Assembly (NCBI RefSeq): GCF_030518155.1
Contig: NZ_JAULRU010000823.1
Location: 1 to 64,000, forward strand
Source: Gilvimarinus gilvus
Lineage (GTDB): Bacteria; Pseudomonadota; Gammaproteobacteria; Pseudomonadales; Cellvibrionaceae
Reading direction: 5' to 3'
DNA length: 64,000 nt
Shown: piece after piece, positions 54,884 through 63,857 of the stretch
Layout of the letters: every line of letters begins with the position of its first letter
Position numbering within the stretch: position 1 is the stretch's first letter
Position numbers and translations under genes: made by a program
The notes under the pieces: generated by a model
Told to the model about the DNA's origin: nothing
Databases searched by the model: none
Seen by the model: only the letters and a program-made list of their open reading frames with translations

Positions 54884-56809
54884 CTATAGAGACTTAAGAG
54901 CGTCGATACTGACAGGCTTTAATATACTTGTTGCGATTCCGGCGGCGCGCAGCTCTTCCTCATTCACACTCTGGCCACTCAATAACACAATGTGCGCCTC
55001 GGGTTGAGAATCGCTAATATTACGGGCCACCTGCATGCCATCAATATCGGGTAGATGTAGATCCGTTAGCACTACATCTGGTCTATAGAGATTAGCGCAA
55101 TGGACAGCGGATTCACCGGTCTGCGCACAATATACCTGCCACCCAATGAGCTCCAACAAGCTAGCCGTAGCCTGGAGCGCGTCTCTATCATCATCAACGA
55201 CCAGTATAGTTTTCTGTTGTACAGCGGTTACCGGTGATAACTCTCTGGCCAAGTGCTTAGCTAGCATGCCATGTAACTGAACGCGATCTACCGGTTTACT
55301 AATGTAAGCGGAAAATCCCGATGTCAGGCATTTATCCATATCGCCCTTCATGTGTGCCGCGGTTAAAGCAATAACGGGCTGCTCAAACCCCATACTTCGC
55401 ATTTTTTGTGCCGCCTGATGGCCATCCATCACTGGCATATGAATATCCATGAGCACTAAATCTATCGGCTCTCCCGCTTCTTGCACACTGGCTTGCAATA
55501 CGCGAACGGCATCTTCGCCATTCTTTGCGTAAACCACATCTATTCCACACTGCTTGACGAAATGCCCCACCAGATTACGTATATCAGGTAGGTCATCGAC
55601 AACCAGAACCCGCCCCTGTAATTTCGGAAAATCTACAGGTTCAAATTTTTCTCCCGCGTACTCAAAAGAAAAAGGTATCATCTCTTTGAGGCTGGCCTTG
55701 TCGAATTCAATACAAAAGGTAAATTCGCTCCCCTTACCTGGAATACTCAATAGCTCAATAACGCCGCCCAGGCGGCGCGCAAGCTGTTGACTGATGGCAA
55801 GCCCCAACCCCGTACCTGAGCGTGGCTCAGCATAAGAATCTTTAGCTTGGACGAATGGCTGAAAAATATCCTTAGCAACCTCGGGCTTAATACCAATACC
55901 GGTATCTTTTACGCTGAACTGCAAACGGCCCACACTTTCCGAAGACAACGCTTCAACGGTTAAGCATACCTCGCCCACGTCGGTAAACTTAATAGCATTG
56001 CCAAGTAAATTAAGCAGAACCTGACGCAACCGTGTGGGGTCTGTTTGTATTTTTCTGGGAATGGATCCGATACATTCAACTTTAAGGTCGAGCGATTTAT
56101 CAACCGCAGCCCCATGCATTAGAAAGTAAATGTCAGTGAGAAATGACGAAAGATATACGTCTTTATTTTCTAGCTCGAGCTTACCCGCCTCAATTTTCGA
56201 TAGATCAAGGATATCGTTGAGTAGGCCTAGCAAGTGCTTACCGTTTCTATGCACCACCCGCAGATGCCCTTGAGATTCAGCATCACCCGCCTTATTCATC
56301 AACAGTTCGGTAAAACCTAGAATGGCAGAAAGTGGCGTGCGCAATTCGTGACTTAAATGGGCCAGAAACTCGCTTTTTGATCGGTTTTCAGATTCTGCCT
56401 TCAGACGCTCAACTCGCTCTTTTTCCATCTCTCGCCGCGACAATGCGTAGCGAATAGATCGGGCTAGTTGCTCCGAAGAAAGATGTGCTTTAACCAAATA
56501 GTCGACGGCACCGGCTTCCAGCGCCTCCATGTCCACATCACTTTGATGCATTCCTGTAAGCAAAATAACCGGCCCGGAAAATCCACAGTTAATTGCTTCT
56601 CGCAGAAGTTCAATACCATTGCGGGCACCTAACTGGTAGTCCATTAAGCACAAATCGTGTTGATCTAATGCAAGTTGCTTATAGCCGTTCTCAAAACTAG
56701 AAGCCCACTCAATTCGATAGGTTCCCGAGGAAATATCCTCCAGCAGATCACGCGTAAGAAGAAAATCATCCTCGTCGTCGTCAACAATGAGTAGCTTTAT
56801 TTTTTCCAT
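54884..56809 (-). CDS. Hybrid histidine kinase with three receiver domains
   Basis: The protein is 641 residues and soluble: REC1 (about 1-120, phosphoacceptor Asp in LCLMDYQLG), HisKA with H in FLAHLSHELRTPLSAI, HATPase (NLLGNAIKF, DTGIGI, GTGLGLAIS), REC2 (VLMDIHMPVMDG) and REC3 (VVLTDLHLPDIDG). No membrane segment or PAS domain is present, so input comes through REC1 or partner proteins. It is the last gene of the five-gene signalling operon, six bases after the single-domain receiver. The ATG at 56809 begins MEKIKLLIVDDDEDD; a TTG at 56842 would overlap the upstream gene. Confidence 0.9.
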   Translation of the reverse strand: MEKIKLLIVDDDEDDFLLTRDLLEDISSGTYRIEWASSFENGYKQLALDQHDLCLMDYQLGARNGIELLREAINCGFSGPVILLTGMHQSDVDMEALEAGAVDYLVKAHLSSEQLARSIRYALSRREMEKERVERLKAESENRSKSEFLAHLSHELRTPLSAILGFTELLMNKAGDAESQGHLRVVHRNGKHLLGLLNDILDLSKIEAGKLELENKDVYLSSFLTDIYFLMHGAAVDKSLDLKVECIGSIPRKIQTDPTRLRQVLLNLLGNAIKFTDVGEVCLTVEALSSESVGRLQFSVKDTGIGIKPEVAKDIFQPFVQAKDSYAEPRSGTGLGLAISQQLARRLGGVIELLSIPGKGSEFTFCIEFDKASLKEMIPFSFEYAGEKFEPVDFPKLQGRVLVVDDLPDIRNLVGHFVKQCGIDVVYAKNGEDAVRVLQASVQEAGEPIDLVLMDIHMPVMDGHQAAQKMRSMGFEQPVIALTAAHMKGDMDKCLTSGFSAYISKPVDRVQLHGMLAKHLARELSPVTAVQQKTILVVDDDRDALQATASLLELIGWQVYCAQTGESAVHCANLYRPDVVLTDLHLPDIDGMQVARNISDSQPEAHIVLLSGQSVNEEELRAAGIATSILKPVSIDALKSL

Positions 56810-56814
56810 AAATA

Positions 56815-57258
56815 TTAAGGCAACTCTACGAATTCCACCCAATATCGGCCCAAAGTCCGCATCAGCTCGACTAATACGTCAAATGTCACCGGTTTAGTAA
56901 TGTACGAGGCAGCACCCAGGTCATAGCCACGCAACATATCCTCTTCCGCTTTGGACGTCGTGAGAATTACTACAGGGGTGCGCTTTAGAACAGGGTCTTG
57001 CTTAAGTTGAGCAAGTGCTTCCCGGCCATCCATTTTGGGCATATTCAAATCAAGCAGAATCAACCCTGGAAGCGGATACTTAGCGCGGTCAGAGTACTGA
57101 CCCTCGCCTCGCAAATAGTTCAGTAACTGTACGCCATCCTCAACAAAATGAAGCTCATTGAGCACCCGGCTTTCGACTAAAGCTTCGGCCGTTAGCAATC
57201 GGTCGTCTTCATCGTCGTCAGCCATCAAAATCACTAAAGGTTTTTTTTCTGTGCTCAC
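56815..57258 (-). CDS. Single-domain response regulator (Rcp1-like)
   Basis: The protein is 147 residues with one receiver domain: the acidic pocket ADDDEDD (about 13-19), phosphoacceptor Asp in LILLDLNMPKMDG, Thr in ILTTS and Lys in SYITKPV. No output domain is present. The DEDDRLL and YLRG features match the Rcp1-like receivers that pair with phytochrome or CHASE3 kinases. It lies two bases after such a kinase and just before the hybrid kinase, so it probably shuttles phosphoryl groups between them. Confidence 0.9.
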   Translation of the reverse strand: MSTEKKPLVILMADDDEDDRLLTAEALVESRVLNELHFVEDGVQLLNYLRGEGQYSDRAKYPLPGLILLDLNMPKMDGREALAQLKQDPVLKRTPVVILTTSKAEEDMLRGYDLGAASYITKPVTFDVLVELMRTLGRYWVEFVELP

Positions 57259-57260
57259 GC

Positions 57261-58748
57261 TTATTCCTCTAAGTAATCCAAATTTAACTGTTTAGTAGGC
57301 AGGCTGAATCTGAACTCAGTTCCCTGACCTGGTTCACTAATCGCTATAATCGTACCATTATGGCGTTCGACTATTTTGCGGCATAGCGCTAGACCAATAC
57401 CAGTACCCTTGTACTCACCTCGACCATGCAGCCTCTGAAACAGGTTAAAGACCTTATCAGAATACTGATCTTCGAAACCGATGCCATTATCAACAACAGC
57501 AATACTCCACCATTGGCCATTGTACTCATCTTCTGCGTCTGCATGTTCTGTCAACTCACAAGTTATTGAAATCTCGGGAGTGATATCAGGCTTGCGAAAC
57601 TTAATACTGTTACTCAGTAAATTCATGAATACCTGGCGTAACTGTGAGGCATCAGCCGCTAATGTTGGCAATTCTCCCACCGTCACTTTCGCATGAGAAT
57701 CGTCGATGGCATACTCCAGATCTTCCAGCGCATCTGACACCACCTGATTGAGATCAACCTTTTCAAAGGGTTCTTGACGTGTCGTGACCCTGGAAAAGCT
57801 CAAAAGGTCGTCGATAAGTTGCGACATTCTCGCCGAGGCGGCATGCATTCTGTCAATATAGTCGGCACCACGCTCGTCAAGTGCGTCACTGTATTTCTGC
57901 TTAAGGCGATCACCGAATGCGCGGATCTTGCGCAGTGGTTCTTGCAGGTCGTGAGACGCAATAAACGCAAATTCTTCCAACTCTCTATTACTGCGCTGTA
58001 GCTCTTCAGAGTATTGCTGTAAAGCAAATGTTCTGTCAGCAACCTTTTGTTCTAACTCATCATTGGCACTTTCTATTTGTCTATAAAGGCCATGCAGTTT
58101 TCTGGCGTGTCGATAGCCGTATATAAAAATTGCAATTGCCAGCAACAGCCCTACGCCGTTAGTTGCCAATAATACGATAAGAATCGACTCTCTATCGCGA
58201 TTAGCAATTTCACGATTGCGCTCCAGCAATGCCGTCTCATCGGCTTCCATATCTGTAAATAATCGGTCAACTTTACGCATTAGGTCGACGCCAACATCTT
58301 GCTTCAAAGATGCGACAGCCTCGGCTCTACGCCCCAGGTGCACCAACTGCACCTTTTCCTGCATACGATCGACCTTTTGGGCAATGAGCGAATCCAACTC
58401 CTGAAAACGCTCCTGCTGCTGATCAATTTCGGTATGAGAATCCCCTAAGGCCAATACTAGCCTGTCAATATCCTCCATAGCAGCGTGATAGGGTGCAAGA
58501 TACTGCCCATCTTCCGTCAAAAGGTAACCGCGCTTGCCCGACTCTGCGCTGACTAGCGCCATTTTTAAGTCTCGAATAATGCCCATTACCCGAAGGGTAT
58601 TGCCAACACTTAAATTATTTTCGTGCATTAGACCAATCGAGCGATAGGCGGACCCCATACTGCCCAAAAAAAATATTACGACAAGAATGAGAACATAGCC
58701 CCAAGTACGGCCAGTGATTCTGGATACGCTAGAGTATGCCTGAGTCAC
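57261..58748 (-). CDS. CHASE3 sensor histidine kinase
   Basis: The protein is 495 residues: TM helix (about 15-34), CHASE3 extracytoplasmic domain (about 36-185, with the conserved ESGKRGYLLT), TM helix (about 186-208), coiled coil (about 215-255), HisKA with H in FAFIASHDLQEPLRKI, and HATPase (NLLSNSIKFR, DNGIGF, GTGIGLALC). The DLQEPLRK H-box and CHASE3 are typical of kinases partnered with Rcp1-like receivers. The start overlaps the DHp-only gene by four bases. The signal is unknown. Confidence 0.92.
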   Translation of the reverse strand: MTQAYSSVSRITGRTWGYVLILVVIFFLGSMGSAYRSIGLMHENNLSVGNTLRVMGIIRDLKMALVSAESGKRGYLLTEDGQYLAPYHAAMEDIDRLVLALGDSHTEIDQQQERFQELDSLIAQKVDRMQEKVQLVHLGRRAEAVASLKQDVGVDLMRKVDRLFTDMEADETALLERNREIANRDRESILIVLLATNGVGLLLAIAIFIYGYRHARKLHGLYRQIESANDELEQKVADRTFALQQYSEELQRSNRELEEFAFIASHDLQEPLRKIRAFGDRLKQKYSDALDERGADYIDRMHAASARMSQLIDDLLSFSRVTTRQEPFEKVDLNQVVSDALEDLEYAIDDSHAKVTVGELPTLAADASQLRQVFMNLLSNSIKFRKPDITPEISITCELTEHADAEDEYNGQWWSIAVVDNGIGFEDQYSDKVFNLFQRLHGRGEYKGTGIGLALCRKIVERHNGTIIAISEPGQGTEFRFSLPTKQLNLDYLEE

Positions 58749-58963
58749 CTCTCCTCCTGTTCAGATTGAGCAATAGCTTCGGTCAGTGTGTCAAGTACAT
58801 CGCTACACCTCTTACACTCACGTACAATTGTATCTAACACTTCGATAGCTCTCGCCTTATCATCTAAACTTTCAAGTGACAGTTTTCCCAGCTCAGCGTT
58901 GACCGAAATATTATTCAGTGGATTTCTCGCATCATGAACTATCTTTCTAAGATCATCTGTCAT
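58745..58963 (-). CDS. Stand-alone HisKA/DHp-like small protein
   Basis: The protein is 72 residues and consists of little but a helical hairpin with a histidine-kinase H-box (IVHDARNPLNNISVNAELG, His10). There is no ATPase domain, membrane segment or receiver. It could be a phosphotransfer or dimerisation partner of the adjacent kinases, or an inhibitor that pairs with their DHp domains. It lies one base after the sigma-54 regulator gene and overlaps the CHASE3 kinase gene by four (ATGA), so expression is coupled. Confidence 0.75.
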   Translation of the reverse strand: MTDDLRKIVHDARNPLNNISVNAELGKLSLESLDDKARAIEVLDTIVRECKRCSDVLDTLTEAIAQSEQEER

Positions 58964-58964
58964 T

Positions 58965-60287
58965 CTAAACCTGTTCTTCCGCGTAGCTGTTCAAGCGGTT
59001 ATATAAAGTTTTTAGACTCACACCCAAGACGTCTGCGGTTGTTTTTTTGTCCCCGTCATAGTGACTTAATGTAGACTGTATTAGCTCGCGCTCCACATCC
59101 TCTACTGTTTTACCCACAGCAATTCCCGGCGACGCTTCGCTTCCGCCCTGGGAAAAAGGCGATGAAAAATCGTCAGGTAATACAATCAATTCTTGCTCAT
59201 CATCAGCCATAATGTAGGCCCGGTGAATGGCGTGACGTAGCTCGCGCACATTACCCGGCCAGTCATATTTTGAGAGTCTATCCATCGCCTCATCACTCAC
59301 ACCTATATTGGCTCCGTACTCCTCGTTAAAGTCTTTAAGAAAATAAGCCACCAACAGTGGTATATCTTCTTTGCGCTGCCTCAACGGGGGAATCGATATA
59401 GGGAACACAGCGAGCCGGTAGTAAAGGTCTTCGCGCAAGCACTTTTCTTTGGCTAACTGAGCTTCGCTACGATTCGTTGCGGACACAACCCGACAGTCTA
59501 CATTTATCAATGTTGTTCCGCCCGTACGTGTCAGCTTTTGAGTTTCTAACACTCTTAATAAGCTGGGCTGTTGATCAATGGGCATTTCCGTCACTTCATC
59601 GAGAAATAACGTGCCGCCAATCGCCTGCTCAAACACCCCCTCCTTGCGCTGTATGGCGCCGGTAAATGCGCCTTTTTCATGACCAAAAAGTTCACTGGCG
59701 ATTAACTCACCTGAAAACGCACCACAGTTTGTAGCAACCAACTCACCTTTTACCTGGCTGGCCGTGTGTACCGCCGCAGCGACCATTTCTTTACCGACAC
59801 CACTTTCCCCCATCAACATAACGTTTGCCTTCGTTTTGGCAACACGCCTTATCTGCTCGTACAGTCTGTGCATGGGTTTAGATTCACCCACCAGGCAACC
59901 GAAGTGTAAATCACTGGAGTCAGACTTAACGTTGGTTCGCCGGGTAGAACTGATTGCCGCTTTTAATTGCTTTAAGTCAATCGGTTTGATCAGGTAAGAA
60001 ATATTCGGCCCCAGCAGATCTTTTACCAAAGCTTTGACAGAAGGGTGTCCGGTAACCAACGTAATGCTGCTGGCGTTCTGATCTTCGATCGCATCAAGTA
60101 AATGAAGGCCGCTGCCATCTGGCAGAATAAGATCGAGTATAAGATGATCAAAGGTTCGGCTACTAATGATTTCTTTAGCAGAGGAAAAAGATGTAGCAGT
60201 TGCAACCGAGTGCCCAAGCAGCTCCAACAATTCGCGGGTAGTGTCCACAAATGTTTGATCGTCATCCACTAGCAGTATATTCGCCAC
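58965..60287 (-). CDS. Sigma-54-dependent response regulator (NtrC family)
   Basis: The protein is 440 residues: receiver (1-120, Asp in HLILDLILPDGSG), AAA+ sigma-54 activation domain (about 133-365; Walker A GESGVGKE, sigma-54 loop GAFTGA) and a C-terminal Fis-type HTH (TADVLGVSLKTLYNRLNSY). It drives open-complex formation at -24/-12 promoters when phosphorylated. It is the first gene of the signalling operon, with kinases downstream. Candidate sigma-54 promoters at 61650-61665 and 63085-63101 lie beside it and are plausible targets. Confidence 0.92.
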   Translation of the reverse strand: MANILLVDDDQTFVDTTRELLELLGHSVATATSFSSAKEIISSRTFDHLILDLILPDGSGLHLLDAIEDQNASSITLVTGHPSVKALVKDLLGPNISYLIKPIDLKQLKAAISSTRRTNVKSDSSDLHFGCLVGESKPMHRLYEQIRRVAKTKANVMLMGESGVGKEMVAAAVHTASQVKGELVATNCGAFSGELIASELFGHEKGAFTGAIQRKEGVFEQAIGGTLFLDEVTEMPIDQQPSLLRVLETQKLTRTGGTTLINVDCRVVSATNRSEAQLAKEKCLREDLYYRLAVFPISIPPLRQRKEDIPLLVAYFLKDFNEEYGANIGVSDEAMDRLSKYDWPGNVRELRHAIHRAYIMADDEQELIVLPDDFSSPFSQGGSEASPGIAVGKTVEDVERELIQSTLSHYDGDKKTTADVLGVSLKTLYNRLNSYAEEQV

Positions 60288-60488
60288 TTGGTTCTATCGC
60301 CTCTAATGTATTGTTGTTGACTGAATGTACTCATCGCAATGATATTCATCCAAGTATACCAGTGCACGATGTGAGCGCATTAGTCTAAACCAAGCTCAGA
60401 CCGGGCACAATTGGAATATAGAGGGGTTTGAGTGGGTATAGGCTGTCCTAGCCCTATAGCCCTGAAACGTATAACTGTGCTATTTGCA

Positions 60489-60713
60489 TTACATTGAAAC
60501 GTTACCAACCACTGGTAGCAGCCCTCTACGAACAAGCGTCGTAAATCTCACTTTAGAGCACAAGACTCCCAGGATAAATCCACAAGATATCAGAGTCACA
60601 GTTACGGCTCTTGGTGACACCTGAGCTTGCTGATCACTGAGCTGTTGACTCAGCTCTAGCTTCGCCTGCTGTAGGCGGCGCTGCCGTTGTTTGATGCGGG
60701 CCTTGAGTCGCAC
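60489..60713 (-). CDS. YqjK-like small membrane protein
   Basis: The protein is 74 residues with a basic amphipathic N-terminus (RLKARIKQRQRRLQQAKLELSQQ) and one TM helix (VTVTLISCGFILGVLCS). Position after YqjE- and YqjD-like genes and this layout match YqjK. It starts at a GTG inside the 3' end of the YqjE-like gene and overlaps it by 80 bases in another frame, which is long for bacteria. Function unknown. Confidence 0.6.
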   Translation of the reverse strand: MRLKARIKQRQRRLQQAKLELSQQLSDQQAQVSPRAVTVTLISCGFILGVLCSKVRFTTLVRRGLLPVVGNVSM

Positions 60714-61125
60714 GATTAACCCCTTCTACGAATGAATGTATGTTTTCGCGTGTGTGCGGGAACGACATCCAGTACGCGGTTCTGCGCAAATACCACTGTA
60801 ACACTGCAAAACAGATAACTTGCACTACAGTGAAAGTGGCCATGGCCGCAAACACCTGCTGACTCAATGAGTAGGCGAGCCAACCGAGAGTAGTGGAGAA
60901 CCCGAGCCAGGCAAAAACTAAAACAGGCAATGACAACAACCACGCCGCAATCAACTTTGGAACAGAGTGAACTGTTTGACGTGCTTCCAAACCTACGATC
61001 GCAGAAAACTCTTGCAGTAAAGCAATAACTGTTTTGCCAATCACCGCATAGTCGCCGCCGAAAGGCGCAGCCTCTGCGGCCGCGCCCTGCTCGGCTGAAG
61101 CTTGCTCTTGCTGTTCAGTGGTCAT
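60634..61125 (-). CDS. YqjE-like (phage-holin-type) membrane protein
   Basis: The protein is 163 residues. A short acidic/Ala-rich N-terminus is followed by a helical segment and two TM helices (about 60-82 and 88-110), then a soluble tail. It resembles the YqjE / holin_6 family found next to YqjD. The start overlaps the YqjD-like stop by one base. Proteins of this set are associated with stationary phase or stress and with the inner membrane. Confidence 0.7.
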   Translation of the reverse strand: MTTEQQEQASAEQGAAAEAAPFGGDYAVIGKTVIALLQEFSAIVGLEARQTVHSVPKLIAAWLLSLPVLVFAWLGFSTTLGWLAYSLSQQVFAAMATFTVVQVICFAVLQWYLRRTAYWMSFPHTRENIHSFVEGVNRATQGPHQTTAAPPTAGEARAESTAQ

Positions 61126-61418
61126 TATGACCCCTTGCGTGAGCTCAACATACGAGACACCAACCAGCCAGCGGCAAAAGCCACGCCGACAGCAACGACA
61201 GGCTTCTCTCTGACGACACTTTCCGCTTTTTGCCCGTAGTCAGTCGCTTTCGCTCTGCCTTCGTCAAGTGCTTCGCGCGCCGTAGCCTTTCCTGCCTCAG
61301 ACAAAGATCCAAACGCCTGGTACACACTGTTTGACGCCTCTTTAATTTGATTGATCGCTTCTACCACTTCTGCATTATCGGATACTGAATTCGACTTTTT
61401 TGCCGTTTGAGTAGCCAT
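61125..61418 (-). CDS. YqjD/ElaB-like DUF883 protein
   Basis: The protein is 97 residues: a long amphipathic helix (about 15-70) and a C-terminal TM segment (VVAVGVAFAAGWLVSRML) preceding a basic end (SSRKGS). This is the DUF883 pattern of ElaB/YgaM/YqjD, which in E. coli are inner-membrane ribosome-binding proteins made in stationary phase. AGGAGAAAA precedes the start. It is probably cotranscribed after the DUF1328 gene. Confidence 0.82.
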   Translation of the reverse strand: MATQTAKKSNSVSDNAEVVEAINQIKEASNSVYQAFGSLSEAGKATAREALDEGRAKATDYGQKAESVVREKPVVAVGVAFAAGWLVSRMLSSRKGS

Positions 61419-61454
61419 AAGTTTTCTCCTTTCCTGTTAAATTAATTGAGCCTT

Positions 61455-61616
61455 TTATGGGCGACGACGCCCAAAAATGATCGACAGTACAAAAAGTACT
61501 AGAAACACGAAGAACAAGATTTGTGCAATGCCTGTGGCCGCACCGGCAATACCGCCAAAACCAAGCACAGCAGCGATTAACGCTATTATGAAAAATAAAA
61601 TTGCATAACCTAGCAT
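61455..61616 (-). CDS. DUF1328 small membrane protein (YtjA-like)
   Basis: The protein is 53 residues with two TM helices ([22 protein letters not shown] and [20 protein letters not shown]) and a GRRRP end, the DUF1328/YtjA pattern. The start at 61616 has AAGGAG upstream; the longer frame from 61640 does not. A sigma-54-like promoter lies 34 bases upstream. First gene of the DUF1328-YqjD-YqjE-YqjK group. Confidence 0.82.
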   Translation of the reverse strand: MLGYAILFFIIALIAAVLGFGGIAGAATGIAQILFFVFLVLFVLSIIFGRRRP

Positions 61617-61649
61617 GTCATTCTCCTTTAGTGGGTTCACAGTTATACC

Positions 61650-61665
61650 TTCAAACTTCGTGCCA
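61650..61665 (-). promoter_or_regulatory. Candidate sigma-54 (-24/-12) promoter for the DUF1328 operon
   Basis: On the minus strand the sequence reads TGGCACGAAGTTTGAA. The -24 half TGGCACG is perfect, the spacing to the -12 half is correct, and the -12 half is TTGAA instead of TTGC[A/T]. It sits 34 bases before the ATG at 61616. Confidence 0.6.
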
Positions 61666-61744
61666 TCTCTAATTGCGCTGTTTTTAGCGGTTCTGAGAAG
61701 ATTATTCGCTAATTTTTTGTATAAGCTGCAAATTGTTTACGCTC

Positions 61745-62848
61745 TTACAAGGATCGCGCCGAGTTGCGGCTCTTTAGAACTCTCTCCCAGCCCCCTAGTA
61801 GATTTAGTTGCGCTGCGAGTATTCGACAGCACATCAACAACGGAATAGCCAACAACATTCCTACGGCACCCCACAGCCAACCCCAGAAGAACATCCACAG
61901 CACAACAAACAGTGGATTAACGTTAAAGCGCTGCCCCAGGCAGGTAGGTGTTATAAATTGGCACTCAAGAAAATTGAGAATCAAAAAGGCACCTGGCACA
62001 ATTAGAGCCTCCTGAATATTGTAGAACTCAATATAACCAACCCCTGTCAAGATTACCGTTAACAACATAGGTCCAATGTAAGGCGCAAAATTTAGCATTG
62101 TCGCCAGCGCTCCCCACAACAATGCATCGCGCACGCCCAATGCGTATAGAACGGCCGCAGTACATATACCTAAAAGAATGTTAATGAGTGAAATCACTAG
62201 AACATACCGGGACACATCGTTTTGAATTGCGCTAAATACTGAGACTATTGTTTTCTTCTTAGACATGGTTTTCTGAAAGCTGACCGTATTTCTAACCAGA
62301 TCCTCACCAAAGGATAAAAAGAAATAGGTAATGACAACAATGGCACCTAGCTGTATCGCAAATATCACAGTCGTCTCAGCGAGCAGTGCAATGAGGCTAT
62401 CTACCGAGGCATCTACGGCGCCCCCCATAGCGCCAGAAGCACTATCAGTTTCTGCCGTTGCACCACCCCTGATAGCGGCCAGCGGCTCTGCCACACCATT
62501 TACTTCGGATTTCAAGCGGTGAAGTATGTACGGAACTGTCTGTAGCCAGCGACTGGCCGGCTCCACAAGCAAGTTAATAACATAGGTTACCAAGGTGAGT
62601 AGGGCGCCAATTACCAACACCGAACCTATGGGTTTAGGCACCTTTACGAGCTGAAGGCCTTTTACTAATGGACTGCAGAAAAGTGCGACGAAACCCGCGA
62701 CAAATACCGGCACAAGAAGGGATTTAGCGAAATATACGGTATACACAATGGCAAAAAACATTAGAACGTTAATTGCATAGCGCGCGTCACTTCTATCTAC
62801 CGTTGAAATCCACGCCGTCTTCACTTTGCTGGTCATTGATGTATCCAT
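61745..62848 (-). CDS. AI-2E family transporter (PerM-like)
   Basis: The product is about 367 residues with about eight TM helices, including AINVLMFFAIVYTVYFAKSLLVPVFVAGFVALF and the family C-terminal segment (LNFLECQFITPTCLGQRFNVNPLFVVLWMFFWGWLWGAVGMLLAIPLLM). The family was named after TqsA and includes general permeases; the substrate is not known. The ATG at 62848 begins MDTSMTSK. A GTG at 62947 in the same frame would add 33 arginine-rich residues and is doubtful. It is divergent from the BON gene. Confidence 0.82.
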   Translation of the reverse strand: MDTSMTSKVKTAWISTVDRSDARYAINVLMFFAIVYTVYFAKSLLVPVFVAGFVALFCSPLVKGLQLVKVPKPIGSVLVIGALLTLVTYVINLLVEPASRWLQTVPYILHRLKSEVNGVAEPLAAIRGGATAETDSASGAMGGAVDASVDSLIALLAETTVIFAIQLGAIVVITYFFLSFGEDLVRNTVSFQKTMSKKKTIVSVFSAIQNDVSRYVLVISLINILLGICTAAVLYALGVRDALLWGALATMLNFAPYIGPMLLTVILTGVGYIEFYNIQEALIVPGAFLILNFLECQFITPTCLGQRFNVNPLFVVLWMFFWGWLWGAVGMLLAIPLLMCCRILAAQLNLLGGWERVLKSRNSARSL

Positions 62849-63084
62849 TTTTGAGTTAAAGAAAGTGTGCCTCAGGCTTGATACCCGAACATCCATTTGT
62901 CGAAAGCGATTTTCATACCAATAGTATGAACGCCACCTAATACGCACTTGCTATGCCCCAATAGCTGAATCTACTTATAGCTTTTACAGTCCAATTGAAA
63001 AATTTTCAGAATAATCGCTATTTTGAGCACAATCTTTGAGTGGTAAATCCGCTACAGGCCGCGCGACACCGGAAACTATGATTG

Positions 63085-63101
63085 TTGGCACAATTCCAGC
63101 T
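63085..63101 (+). promoter_or_regulatory. Candidate sigma-54 (-24/-12) promoter for the BON gene
   Basis: TTGGCACAATTCCAGCT has the invariant GG and GC ten bases apart, a full TTGGCAC -24 box, and a weaker -12 box (CAGCT). It lies 43 bases before the ATG at 63144, giving a normal leader. Confidence 0.55.
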
Positions 63102-63143
63102 ACGCACCCACCGTATTGGTTTTAACATTTAAGGAGAAACCCT

Positions 63144-63797
63144 ATGAAGCTTCCAACCAAAAAGACGTTACTCGCAACAACATCGGCCGCCTTCGTAACG
63201 GCCTCAATGGCAGCTCCTTCGGTACTGGCGGAGGAGCAACAGTACGAGAAGAAACGTACAGCCGAACAATATTGGTCGGAGTTCAAACAGGATGCAGAAC
63301 AGAACTGGGACACAACAAAAGTGGCATTCCGCGACGGCTGGGTAGAAGGAAAGTTGGAAACGGCTATCGTCATGAATGAACACTTAAACCCTTTCCAGAT
63401 TGACCTTAAAGTCGACGGTAACGTTGCTACGCTAAGTGGCGACGTCTCCAGCGCTATCGAACGCGAGCTTGCAAGCAACATTGCGCTCGGCATTGAAGGT
63501 ATTGATGAAGTCAACAACAAGCTCAAGGTTGTAGACGACATCAAACCCGAAGCGAAAGAAGAAGGTCGCGACTTTGCTCAGTACGTGGAGGACCTAAGTA
63601 CCACCGCCGCCATTAAAACAGAGCTGGTAAGTTCATCGAACATCAGTGGTCTCGATATCAATGTTGACACCTTCCGCGATGAAGTCACTCTGGAAGGTAC
63701 AGTAGATTCAGAGGCAGAGAAAGAGCTAGTGGAAGCGATCGTGAAAAAACGCGAAGGCGTTGCTTCGGTCGATAACCAGCTGCAGGTTCAGTCATAA
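63144..63797 (+). CDS. Periplasmic BON-domain protein
   Basis: The protein is 217 residues with a signal peptide (cleavage near SVLA|EEQ) and two BON domains (about 75-135 and 150-217; VDGNVATLSGDVSSAIERELASNIALGIEGIDEVNNKL and its repeat). It resembles OsmY, which binds membranes and is induced by osmotic or stationary stress. AAGGAGAAA precedes the ATG. A sigma-54-like promoter lies upstream and a ferritin-like gene follows by 60 bases. Confidence 0.88.
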   Translation: MKLPTKKTLLATTSAAFVTASMAAPSVLAEEQQYEKKRTAEQYWSEFKQDAEQNWDTTKVAFRDGWVEGKLETAIVMNEHLNPFQIDLKVDGNVATLSGDVSSAIERELASNIALGIEGIDEVNNKLKVVDDIKPEAKEEGRDFAQYVEDLSTTAAIKTELVSSSNISGLDINVDTFRDEVTLEGTVDSEAEKELVEAIVKKREGVASVDNQLQVQS

Positions 63798-63857
63798 ACC
63801 TCGCGTTGCGTCGGTTTATCTGCCACCACTGATTGCGAAACAGGAGACATTTTTAGT

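Noticed and set aside
62941-62960. Possible sigma-54 promoter (GGGCATAGCAAGTGC on the minus strand) for the AI-2E family gene
   Set aside because: Only a partial -24 match and it overlaps a doubtful N-terminal extension; too weak to list as a feature.
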